A stretch of 15,265 nt of DNA from CAYLLT01 sp964591605 (GCA_964591605.1 CAZQEN010000176.1:1-15265), one strand, 5' to 3'. Positions 1 through 7,244 are shown, counted from the first letter of the stretch. Made by a program: numbers and translations. The notes: a model not told the origin generated them from the letters alone.

Positions 1-665
1 GCCGCCTCGGCAATCCGCGCTGCGAACACATCATGCACCCCGAGCGTGCGGATGAGGGCGACGCGGGTGCCGTGGAGGCGGCTCATGTACTCGAAGAGGC
101 GCTCGCGGCCGAGGCAGGACTGGGCGTATTCGCCGACCGGGCCGACGGGGTCCTGCTCGGTGGGGCCGGAGCTGTCGGCGGGCCAGAAGGGATAGATGTT
201 GCCGGTGGAGAGGGCGACGATGCGGCTTTCCCTGAATCGCTGGGCGACGCGGGCGGGCAGATAGGTGTTGAGGGCCCAGGTGAGGCCGGGGTTGCCGGTG
301 GCGCCGAACTTGTGGGCGACCAGGTGGACGACGCAGGGGGCATCCGGGAGAGAGGCGAGGGCCCGCTCGTCGAGCAGATCGGCGGTGATGGTGTGGACGC
401 CGTGTTCTTCCAGGCGGCGGCGGACGGCCGGGTCGCTGAAGCGGGCGACGCCGATCACCCGGGAGCGAAGGCTCGCGGCGTCGAGCGCGCGGCGAGCCAT
501 GCGGGCGAGGGTGGGACCCATTTTGCCGGCGACGCCGAGGATCAACAGATCGCCGCCCCATCGGCCGGCGCTCTCGATGAGCGCGGGCGACGGCGTCGTC
601 ATCACGTCGTCCAACTGGGCCTCGGACTCGATGCGGGGCGGGAGATCGGGCATGGGGGAGCTCAT
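1..665 (-). CDS. NAD(P)-dependent epimerase/dehydratase-like SDR protein, 3' end cut by window edge
   Basis: Probable extended short-chain dehydrogenase/reductase (NAD-dependent epimerase/dehydratase type); substrate unknown. About 221 residues are visible. A Rossmann start is seen at residues 41-50 (LILGVAGKMG), followed by a strand ending in ADLLDE (95-100), VVHLVAHKFGATGNP (112-126) and the substrate-loop strand IVALSTGNIYPF (149-160). The catalytic Tyr would be Y180 in GEYAQSCLGRERLF. The usual YxxxK lysine is replaced by Cys (C184), so normal SDR catalysis is doubtful or uses another base. The ATG at 665-663 overlaps the TGA of the aldo/keto reductase as ATGA, which decides the start; a second ATG lies at 653. 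The last visible residues, after ALIR, do not resemble the family pattern I expect there. Co-transcription with the upstream reductase is likely. Confidence 0.75.
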   Translation of the reverse strand, partial: MSSPMPDLPPRIESEAQLDDVMTTPSPALIESAGRWGGDLLILGVAGKMGPTLARMARRALDAASLRSRVIGVARFSDPAVRRRLEEHGVHTITADLLDERALASLPDAPCVVHLVAHKFGATGNPGLTWALNTYLPARVAQRFRESRIVALSTGNIYPFWPADSSGPTEQDPVGPVGEYAQSCLGRERLFEYMSRLHGTRVALIRTLGVHDVFAARIAEA

Positions 666-1639
666 TTGCCGGCGTACCAGAAGGATCGGCGCCAGAAGTG
701 TTCGCGGAGCCGGTGTTCGAGCTCGTCGGTCATGGGCGGCTCGTCGCTGACGCCGCAGTTGAGCTCGGCCTGGCGCGGGTTGCGGATGCCGGGGATGACG
801 GTGGAGACGGCCGGGGGCTTGAGCGTGAACTTCAGTGCGGCGGCGGCCAGGTCGCGCTCGGCCGATCCCACTTCTTTGCGGATCTTCTCGACGCGGGCGA
901 CGGTGCGTTCGAGGCGGTCGCCGGCGAAGTAGTTGTTGCGGAAATCGGCGGGTTCGAAGCGGGTGTGCGGGGTCAGTTTGCCGGTCAGGGCGCTTTCATC
1001 GAACGGAACGCGGACGATGATGCCGACCCGGTGCTCGGCGGCGGCCGGGAAGAGCTCGGCCTGCGGCTCCTGCTCGAAGATGTTGTAGATGACCTGGACG
1101 CTGTCGAGCCAGCCGCCGCGCATGAGGTCGATGACGCCGTTCTGGTCGTGCTCGGGGGTGGAGATGCCGATGCCGAGGATCTTTCCCTCCTTCTGGAACT
1201 TGCGGAGGATTTCGAGGGCGGCGGGCTGGCGGTTCCAGGCCCGCGTCCAGGTGTGGAGCTGGACGATGTCGATGCAGTCGGTGGACAGATCGCGGAGGCT
1301 GCGTTCGAGGCGTTCGCGCAGATACTTCTCGGGGTAGCGGTCCTCGATGCGGTCGTGGACGCCGGGGGGCCATTTGCCCGGCGCCGGGGGGATCTTGGTG
1401 GCGACGTAGATGCGCTGGCCTTTGCGGTCGCGGAGGGCCTGGGCGATGACGCGTTCGCTGCGGCCGTCGCCGTAGCCCTGGGCGGTGTCGATGAAGTTGC
1501 AGCCCAGGTCGATGGCCCGGTGGAGGGCGGCGATGGAGTCGTCGTCGCTCTGCGTGCCCCAGTGCGAGCCGAGGGCCCAGGCGCCAAAGCCGATTTCCGA
1601 GACTTGCCAGCCGAGCCGGCCGAAGGGACGGTATTTCAT
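662..1639 (-). CDS. aldo/keto reductase
   Basis: NADPH-dependent aldo/keto reductase, cytosolic, 325 residues, the normal length for the (beta/alpha)8 family; physiological carbonyl substrate unknown. The catalytic tetrad is visible: D51 (FIDTAQGYGDGRSE), Y56, K82 (YVATKIPPAPGKW) and H129 (DIVQLHTW). The N-terminus MKYRPFGRLGWQVSEIGFG is typical of the family. The C-terminal cofactor-binding region includes STVIPGIRNPRQAELN. The ATG at 1639 is preceded by GGAGGA at a good distance; a longer open frame upstream of it has no family similarity. The gene overlaps the following epimerase-like gene by 4 nt (ATGA), so the two are probably translated together. Upstream lie a dnaE remnant and hicA on the same strand. 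This family is often encoded beside sugar oxidoreductases and epimerases, but no pathway can be named from this window. Confidence 0.93.
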   Translation of the reverse strand: MKYRPFGRLGWQVSEIGFGAWALGSHWGTQSDDDSIAALHRAIDLGCNFIDTAQGYGDGRSERVIAQALRDRKGQRIYVATKIPPAPGKWPPGVHDRIEDRYPEKYLRERLERSLRDLSTDCIDIVQLHTWTRAWNRQPAALEILRKFQKEGKILGIGISTPEHDQNGVIDLMRGGWLDSVQVIYNIFEQEPQAELFPAAAEHRVGIIVRVPFDESALTGKLTPHTRFEPADFRNNYFAGDRLERTVARVEKIRKEVGSAERDLAAAALKFTLKPPAVSTVIPGIRNPRQAELNCGVSDEPPMTDELEHRLREHFWRRSFWYAGK

Positions 1640-1734
1640 GGGAGTCCTCCGCTGTGACGGGGCCCGCGGGCGTGGGCCGCGATGGAGCCGCATCCAGCGC
1701 CGGGATTGTAACCGGGTGAGCCGTCGGGGCGGAA

Positions 1735-1813
1735 TGGCGTGGAGAGGTGCAGAACGCGAAGCGCGAACCTCTTGTTGTCCTCGAAGGGTTCGACCCGTGG
1801 CCGCGACGACAGG
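1735..1813 (-). pseudogene. remnant of a dnaE 3' end (OB-fold C-terminus), frameshifted
   Basis: Read on the minus strand, 1813-1795 encodes PVVAATG, and after a small deletion the next frame encodes VEPFEDNKRFALRVLHLSTP. The intact polymerase gene of this window ends PIVAATG-I-VESFENNRGFTLRVQHLSVP. Over 39 aligned bases (about 1755-1793 against about 2968-3006) I count 32 identities. Relative to the intact gene about 5 nt are missing between ATG and VE, which breaks the frame. The fragment abuts the hicA stop codon on one side and the aldo/keto reductase leader on the other. It is best read as the decayed end of a second or former dnaE copy. It is too short and too broken to be functional. 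Confidence 0.75.
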
Positions 1814-1814
1814 G

Positions 1815-2036
1815 TTAAAGCAGATCTCGAAACTCCTCGACGGTCAGCCGCGCTTGACGAAGGATCGAGTGGAGCGTCCCCGTTTTCAAGTCGCGTGAGT
1901 GCATCGGAACCGTGACGGTGAGCGTTCCTTTGCGCAAGTGCAGATGGCTGCCGGTCTGCCGGAGCTGAATGAATCCCGCGCTTTCGAGAGCGCTGACGAC
2001 CTGTCGCGGCTTGAGGGAGGGCAGTTTCTCACCCAT
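1815..2036 (-). CDS. hicA: HicA family toxin (mRNA interferase)
   Basis: HicA toxins are small double-stranded-RNA-binding-fold ribonucleases that cleave mRNA when free of HicB. This 73-residue protein has the family pattern: KPRQVVSALESAGF, then GSHLHL with the presumed catalytic histidine, then VTVPMHSRDLKTGTLHSILRQARLTVEEF. The length is usual for HicA. The ATG at 2036 lies inside the end of hicB (8-nt overlap), so translation is coupled to the antitoxin. The order here is antitoxin first, toxin second. The stop codon abuts the dnaE remnant, suggesting that the pair arrived or was rearranged within old polymerase sequence. No sign of inactivation is visible. Confidence 0.93.
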   Translation of the reverse strand: MGEKLPSLKPRQVVSALESAGFIQLRQTGSHLHLRKGTLTVTVPMHSRDLKTGTLHSILRQARLTVEEFRDLL

Positions 2037-2313
2037 GCGCCTTCACCGCCAGATCGACGCGAATACGGAACGTCGAGACGATGTTTTCCGGTTCCGTTCG
2101 GCGCGGATCTTCATCGTCGGGGACGGGGCGCAGATAGGTCAGGTTGGACTCGAAGCAGCTCTCGAGGTAACCCGTCACGGCTTCGCGCAGCATGCTTTGA
2201 GCCTCCCGCACGGTGCTGCCCTGCGATGCCACGTCCAGATCCGGGCAGAGCGACCAGAAACCGTCGCCCTCCCTGATCACCAGTCCAACAAAACTGAGTG
2301 CATTCCGGCTCAT
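2029..2313 (-). CDS. hicB: HicB family antitoxin
   Basis: Antitoxin of the HicAB type II system, 94 residues. It has the partial RNase-H-like HicB fold pattern: strands FVGLVIREGDGFWSLCPDLDV, then ASQGSTVREAQSMLREAVTGYLESC. The C-terminal part (about residues 62-94) shows no obvious ribbon-helix-helix or helix-turn-helix motif, so how it would repress its own promoter is unclear. The ATG at 2313 is preceded by GAGGG, a usable ribosome binding site. It overlaps hicA by 8 nt. A consensus -10 box lies 40 nt upstream, and a 10-bp palindrome lies between the two. It is divergent from the zinc-ribbon membrane gene, separated by only 54 nt. Confidence 0.9.
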   Translation of the reverse strand: MSRNALSFVGLVIREGDGFWSLCPDLDVASQGSTVREAQSMLREAVTGYLESCFESNLTYLRPVPDDEDPRRTEPENIVSTFRIRVDLAVKAHG

Positions 2314-2330
2314 TCAGGCCCTCGATCGCG

Positions 2331-2358
2331 CGTTCGAACGATCCACGGTGGTATTATA
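2331..2358 (-). promoter_or_regulatory. hicBA promoter -10 with downstream palindrome
   Basis: On the minus strand TATAAT occupies 2358-2353, a perfect sigma70 -10 box, placing the start of transcription near 2346 and giving a leader of about 33 nt before hicB. No good -35 is visible at 16-18 nt. The perfect palindrome CGTTCGAACG (2331-2340) lies between the start point and hicB and could be an operator; that role is inference. The plus strand of the same bases reads TATACT at 2355-2360, only 8 nt before the ATG at 2368, so the divergent gene may use an overlapping promoter with a very short or absent leader. Confidence 0.5.
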
Positions 2359-2367
2359 CTGGAATCC

Positions 2368-2976
2368 ATGCTCGGTGCACTCATGCCCACAAACCTTTGG
2401 GCCCGACTTCACGCACTTCTCAGCAGGCCGCTTTTCGGCACGAAAGTGATTCCGCGCGATGCACGCGTGGATCCGGCGGAGTTTCCGGAAGATGAGTTTC
2501 CCGTGTACTGCCCCAAGTGCCATTATCTGCTCCGCGGTCTGCCGGACGGACGCTGCCCGGAATGTGGAGATCCTTTCGATCGCGGCAGGCTGTTGATTAC
2601 ACAGTATGCATTCAATTGGCAGATTCATCCCGAACTCAGGTCTCTCAAGTACGTGACCGTTGCCTTCACCGTCGGGCTTGGGATCTATTGGATCGGCACT
2701 GCAAAGCTCATTCAGTGGTATTGGGAAGCTACCATGCAGAGCAGCGTGGGAGACTTTGAAACCGTTTCACGCCGCGTCGTGTGGCTCGTGATCGCGAGAT
2801 TCGTCCTGTTCACTCTGGGCTTGTTGCTCATGATGTGGCTGTATCGACGGTCAAAAGCCGGGGTTGCAGAGCGGGCGATCAAGCGAAAACGACGCCAGGT
2901 CATCGATGCGTATTTCCGTGATCGCCCCTGTGAGAGCGGCGCAGCGGCACCGACAGATGCTGCACGCGGAGCGTGA
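2368..2976 (+). CDS. planctomycete-type zinc-ribbon, two-helix membrane protein
   Basis: Function unknown; 202 residues. Near the N-terminus a four-cysteine zinc ribbon is seen: C48, C51, C63 and C66 in YCPKCHYLLRGLP...RCPECG, a signature I associate with many planctomycete proteins. Two hydrophobic segments follow at about 94-117 (YVTVAFTVGLGIYWIGTAKL) and 137-160 (VVWLVIARFVLFTLGLLLMM), then a basic stretch (AIKRKRRQ). This suggests an inner-membrane protein with the zinc ribbon and the tail on the same, probably cytoplasmic, side. ATGs at 2368 and 2383 are both possible; no strong ribosome binding site precedes either. It is the only plus-strand gene in the window, diverges from hicBA and converges with dnaE, overlapping its 3' end by 77 nt. 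Confidence 0.8.
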   Translation: MLGALMPTNLWARLHALLSRPLFGTKVIPRDARVDPAEFPEDEFPVYCPKCHYLLRGLPDGRCPECGDPFDRGRLLITQYAFNWQIHPELRSLKYVTVAFTVGLGIYWIGTAKLIQWYWEATMQSSVGDFETVSRRVVWLVIARFVLFTLGLLLMMWLYRRSKAGVAERAIKRKRRQVIDAYFRDRPCESGAAAPTDAARGA

Positions 2977-5900
2977 AGCCCCTGTTGTTCTCGAAGGATT
3001 CGACGATGCCGGTGGCGGCGACGATGGGGTGCGTGACGGTGAGGTGGCCGAGGCGGCGGTAGGTGTCGGGGAAGAGGATGGTTTCGACGAAGCCGGTGCG
3101 GTCGGCGAGGGTGACGAATTTCATGAGCTCGCCGGTGGTTGCGACGTTGATGCGGTCGGCGACCATGATGCCGCAGACGTGGACGCGGCGGCCCAGGTGC
3201 CGGCAGAGCTGATTGACGGGGGTGTAGCGGGACCAGTCGATGTCGCGGCCCTGATCGTCGCGGCCCAGGAACGTGAACGGGTCGATGGTGATCGGGAATT
3301 CGAGCAGTTCGAGCTCGCGGCGGGCGCGGGCCCAGGCGTCGGGGACGGTGAGGGCGATGGGCGGGAGGTCGCGGTCGCGAGAAGGGATTCCCGCGGAAGT
3401 GGGTGCGAGATGGGAATCTCGCGCCAGCGGATGAGGAGTGGGTGCGAGATGGGAATCTCGCGCCAGCGAATCTGAGCCCTGCTGGCGGACAACGCCAACG
3501 GCGTTGTGTCCTCCAGCCCAGGGTTGTCCGCGAAGCGGGCTACCCTGGGAATCCATCGTTCCGGCGGCAGAACCCGGAACGGGCTCCGGCGCGGCCGCAG
3601 GGCGGGCCACAACCCCGTTGGGGTTGTTGATAGCCTGGCCTCCGGTACCCAGGGTAGGTCGCTGTGGCGACCAACCCTGGGCTGAAGGACATAGCCCCTT
3701 CGGGGCAGNNNNNNNNNNNNNNNNNNNNNNNNNNNNNNNNNNNNNNNNNNNNNNNNNNNNNNNNNNNNNNNNNNNNNNNNNNNNNNNNNNNNNNNNNNNN
3801 NNNNNNNNAGGTACCAGAACAATTCCGGGCGCGAGTGGCCGAAGATGTCGAGGGCGCCGGCGTCGAGCAGGAGTCGGGCTTCGGCGTCGCCGGGGCGGCA
3901 GCGGGACAGGAAGTCGGTGACGGATGTGAACGCCCCCCTCTGGCGCTCGCTCCACCAGCGCTGCGTGAAGTCGGCTGGGAGGCCTTTGATGTGGGAAAGG
4001 GGGATGCGGATGAGCCACTTCGGCGGTTGCAGGGAATCCACATCTGAGGTCTCACATTTCAAATTTGAAATCTCAGATTTGAGATTTGAGATTGGAGATA
4101 CTGGATTTGATGATCTGAGTTGGGAGATATCGGTATTCGTCTGATCTGTCCCTCTTCCGATCCCCTCCTCACGCCTTTGTGCGCTCGTGCGGTCACTCCA
4201 TGATGGGCATCCACATGCCGAACCCCTCGCTGGCGCTTCGGGCTCCATTGCCTGCTCGTGTGCTCTCCTCCTCTCCCCCTCTCCCCCTCTCCCGCTCTCC
4301 AGGTAAGTCTCTCTTCGTGTCTTCGTGTCTTCGTGGTGAATCTGTCGTTCACGATCTGACCCTCTCCGTGCCTCCGTATCTCCGTGGTGAATCCTTTCGA
4401 CCGCGAATGCCGGGCGCGAGCGGTTCACGCAGGGGGGGAGGAAGCGGGCGCCCAGGCGCAGGGCTTCGAGGACGTAGAGGATCTGCGGGAGCGTGGGTGA
4501 ATGCGCGTAGAAGCCGCGGTAATTTGAGAGAATCGCGGCCAGGTAGTGGGCGGGCCAGCGGCGCTTGAGCCACGCGCCCTGGAAGGCTTCGAGGGCGTAT
4601 TCGGCCGAGTGGGCCTTGTTGAACATGAAGCCGGCGAAGGCGCTGACGACCGCCCAGACGGCGTCGATCTCCGGCGGCGTGCGGCCGTGGGCCAGGGCGC
4701 TGCTGTGGAATTCCCCCTGCATCTCGGCAATCAGCCTGCGGTTCTCCTTGTTGAGCGCGCGGCGGAGGACGTCGGCCCGGCCCACGTTCATGCCGGCGAA
4801 TTCGACGGCGATCTGCAGGATGTGCTCCTCGAAGACCATGAGGCCGTAGGTTTTCTCCAATACCGGCACGAGCAAGGGGTGGGCGTATGTCGGCGGCTCG
4901 TGGCCCTGATGCCGCCGGCAGAAGACCTCCTTTTTGCCCTGATTGGACGCTCCCGGCCGGATCATCGCGACGATCGTCGTGAGGCAGTCGATGTCGCGGC
5001 AGTTGCTCTGCACGAGCAGGCTGGTCATCGCGGGCGATTCGATGTGGTGCACGCCGCGGGCCTGGCCGCCGGCGATCATGTCCCACGTCTCGCGCTCGCT
5101 GTAATCGACGTCGCGTTCGAGATCGACGTCGATGCCCTCGGTGCGTTTCACCTCGGCCACCGTGTCGCGCAGCACCGACAGGCCCGCCTGGCCGAGCAGG
5201 TCGATCTTGATGAAGCCCAGCTCCTCGATCGCGTCCATGTCGTACTGGGCGACGAGCGGCCCCTTGGGCGAGCGCTGCACGGGTACCAGGCCGCCGAGCG
5301 GCTCGGGCGAGATCACGATCCCGCACGGGTGCATGGCCCAGTGGCGCGGGAGGCCCTCGATCTGACCGGCGGTGCGCAGGATCGTGCGGTACGGCTCCTC
5401 GTGCACGGGAATGTCGCGGGCCTCGGGCAGGTTCCTGACCGATTCGCCGAGCGTGGTGGCGGCCGAGCGCGGGAGGACTTTGGTGGCTCGGTACACTTCG
5501 TGAGCGGGCAGGCCGTACGCCTTGCCCAGCTCGGCCAGGGCCGCACGGCCGTGGAACGTGTTGGCCGTGCCGATCATGGCCACGCGGTCGCTGCCCCAGC
5601 GCTCGTACACCCAGCGGATGACCTGGTCGCGCTGGTCCCAGGGCAGGTCGAGGTCGATGTCGGCCATCTTGCTGAATTTCGCCCGCTCGGGGTTGACGAA
5701 GCGGTCGAAGGGCAGGTCGAAGCGGAACGGGCAGGCCTGGCTGACGCCCAGGGCGTAGCAGACGAGCGAATCGGCCGCCGAGCCGCGGGCGAGCGTTGCG
5801 ATGGACTCGCGGTTGCAGTATTCGAGGATCTCGTGAAAGACCAGGAAGTATTCGGCATACTGCACCTGCTCGATGATGCGGAGTTCGCGCTCGAGGCGGG

Positions 5901-7176
5901 CCATCACGTCGTCCCAGCGCGGGCGCGTACCGCCGATGCCCTTGTACTGCGGCCGTTCGATGTAGCGTTTGCGGCAGCCGGCCAGGCAGATCTCGCGCAG
6001 GTGGGCGATGGCGGGCCGGCCGTCGGGACTCTCGAACGCGGGGAAGCGGTTCTGCGACAGGTCGAGCCGCACATTGCACTGCTCGGCGATTTTGAACGTG
6101 TTTTGCAGGGCCTCCGGCCGACGGGCGAACAGATGCTGCATCTCGCGCGGCGTCCGCAGGTGCCAGAGGCCCTCAGGCTTGTCGGGATGCGGGCGGTCGA
6201 TGAGCGTGAGCGTGCCGATCGAGGCGAGGGCCCGCAGCATCGTGTTGTCGTCTCGCAGGAGGCAGCGGGCCTCGGGCGTGGCCACAACCGGAATGCCCAG
6301 TTCGTCGGCGATCTGCGCGCGTTTGCGGGCGGCGGGCACGTCCTGCGGGGCGTGGATGGCGAGCTCGACGTAGAGGCGGTCGGGGAAGACATCGCGAAGC
6401 GCGGTGAGCAGGCGTGGGAAAGTGAGAAAGTGAGAAGGTGAGAAAGAAGAGTCGCTCTTGAGCCCGCAGGTGCGATCCCGGCGCGCTGGGATTCTCGCGC
6501 CCACTCCCGCGGCAATCCTTTCCCGCAGATCCACACAGCCGCCGCTGGTGCGAGAATCCCTTCTCGCACCACCATCCGCACCACCGCTGGTGCGAGAATC
6601 CCTTCTCGCACCCACTCCCGCGGGAATCCCTTCCCGCGAATACGCGTGGCCGTGGGCATTCCCATCGGCTGACAGACCATTCGTGAATTGAAGACGTCCT
6701 ACCAGGCAGATCAGATCGCCCGCATGCTCATGCAGATCGTGAAGATCGAGCGTCAGCGCCTCTTTTTCACCGTCCGGCTGGCGCAGGTGATGCAGCGAAA
6801 TGAGCTGGCACAGATTGATGTAGCCGCGCATCGATCGGGCCAGGAGCGTGAGGTGGAACTGCTGTGGCATCGCGCAGCCGATCTCCGCCCTTTCCGATCT
6901 CAAATCTGAAATCTCAAATCTCAAATTTAAAATCTGAGATTTGAGATTTGAAAGAAACTGGCCATCGAGCCGTACCCGCACCTCCGCCCCGAAGATCGGC
7001 TTGATCCCGCGCTCCGCACACGCCTGCTGAAACGCGACCGCGCCATAGAGGCCGTGCAGATCTGTCAGCGCGACGGCCGGCATGTCGTGAAATGCCGCCC
7101 ACGCCGGCAGCGCTTCCACGTGGATCAGCGACGAGCCGAACGAGTAGGCGGAACGGTTGTGGAGCGAAACATACAT
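2900..7176 (-). CDS. dnaE: DNA polymerase III alpha subunit, DnaE/DnaE2-like, with repeat insertions and an assembly gap
   Basis: C-family replicative-type polymerase, possibly a DnaE2-like lesion-tolerant form given its short C-terminus. In order: a PHP domain (MYVSLHNRSAYSF... ALTDLHGLYG, 7176 to about 6250) whose metal ligands are largely replaced; the palm with catalytic DIDLD at 5661-5647 and IDLLG near 5200; the fingers; HhH-like IPLSHIKGLP near 3985; and an OB fold (VHVCGIMVADRI... GELMKFVTLADRTGFVETILF) at about 3200-3080, ending VQHLSVP. Four insertions of interspersed repeats stay open in frame: about 6898-6957, 6418-6680, 4045-4395 and 3375 into the gap. The native frames on the two sides of the gap differ, which only means that the 100-N gap is not the true length. 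Start chosen at ATG 7176; GTG 7185 is possible. The last residues overlap the convergent zinc-ribbon gene. Confidence 0.9.
3375..3708. repeat. repeat mosaic C in dnaE: GC-rich hairpins next to the assembly gap
   Basis: Between polymerase residues RPELFWY and LPPIALTVPDAWARARRELELL lies a block of interspersed repeats. Two identical 29-bp direct repeats (3401-3429 and 3440-3468), each holding the hairpin GCGAGAT/ATCTCGC around GGGA, are followed by hairpins CAACGCC/GGCGTTG (3490-3506), CCCAGGGT/ACCCTGGG (3517-3549), CAACCCC/GGGGTTG (3610-3626) and GCCCC/GGGGC just before the Ns. On the minus strand the block reads open in the polymerase frame (for example INNPNGVVARPAAAPEP). Such repeats are normally intergenic in planctomycete-like genomes. 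Confidence 0.8.
3709..3808. other. assembly gap of 100 Ns inside dnaE
   Basis: Exactly 100 Ns, the conventional size for a scaffold gap of unknown length. It begins directly after a GCCCC/GGGGC hairpin of repeat mosaic C and ends one codon past native polymerase residues ELFWY. The assembler probably failed on repeats shared with other places in the genome. The real length of the insertion, and the frame across it, are not known. Confidence 0.98.
4045..4395. repeat. repeat mosaic D in dnaE: five repeat types in a row
   Basis: The insertion separates PPCVNRSRPAFAVE from WLIRIPLSHIKGLP. Reading up the plus strand it holds: an AT-rich palindromic stretch with the perfect 14-bp palindrome TTTCAAATTTGAAA (4057-4070); a segment coding EPEAPARGSACG on the minus strand (about 4205-4250); a pyrimidine tract of CTCCCC units (about 4262-4295); three TTCGTG units ending in GGTGAAT (about 4311-4341); and three TCCGTR units ending in GGTGAAT (about 4364-4393). 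The last two encode HHEDTKTRR and HHGDTEARR on the minus strand. The frame is open throughout, adding about 117 residues. Confidence 0.85.
6418..6680. repeat. repeat mosaic B in dnaE: five hairpin copies with changing arms
   Basis: An insertion of about 80 residues lies in the PHP-domain region, between CLVGRLQ and FPRLLTALRDVFPDRLYVEL. It contains hairpins with a TCCC loop: GGTGCGAGAA/TTCTCGCACC at 6547-6570 and again at 6589-6612, CGCGGGAA/TTCCCGCG at 6619-6638, and two degraded copies at 6480-6501 (GGCGCG/CGCGCC) and about 6508-6527. A purine-rich stretch of GTGAGAAA-like units follows at 6421-6446. The same hairpin family is present in mosaic C (3380-3468). All of it is read in frame on the minus strand. 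Confidence 0.85.
6898..6957. repeat. repeat A in dnaE: AT-rich palindrome
   Basis: Arms 6909-6928 and 6930-6949 are inverted copies matching at 19 of 20 positions (AAATCTCAAATCTCARATTT), in sharp contrast to the GC-rich surroundings. On the minus strand it encodes LSNLKSQILNLRFEISDLRS within the PHP domain, between GAEVRVRLDGQF and the conserved FHLTLLARSMRGYINLCQL. The related palindrome in mosaic D (4050-4100) encodes ISNLKSEISNLK, so the same family has entered this gene twice. Confidence 0.9.
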
Positions 7177-7244
7177 CGCAAACACCCCGGGCGGCCGCCG
7201 GCGCCCTCACGAAAGCGAGCAAAACTGCAGGCCTTTCCTCATTG

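Noticed and set aside
698..1657. Plus-strand open frame of 319 codons opposite the aldo/keto reductase
   Set aside because: It is an antisense shadow. The minus strand has a full catalytic tetrad and a ribosome binding site.
2314..2628. Minus-strand open frame of 104 codons upstream of hicB
   Set aside because: It lies antisense to the zinc-ribbon gene, overlaps the hicBA promoter box and has no recognisable motif.
3401..3468. Two identical 29-bp direct repeats as a CRISPR array
   Set aside because: Only two copies with a 10-bp separation, no spacers of usual size, no cas genes, and related hairpins elsewhere in the same gene mark an interspersed repeat.
3709..3808. A real frameshift in dnaE across the N region
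   Set aside because: The frame change cannot be judged because the gap length is a placeholder; both sides are intact polymerase sequence.
4059..4352. A small minus-strand gene coding a protein with ETKTRRHEE-like and WSPKRQRG segments
   Set aside because: This is another frame of the repeat mosaic within dnaE; such repeats are often annotated as spurious small proteins.
4546..6441. A 631-codon open frame on the plus strand opposite dnaE
   Set aside because: It mirrors the polymerase codons in GC-rich DNA, is rich in repeated Ala/Asp/Val/Gly with no domain, and the minus strand carries clear polymerase motifs.
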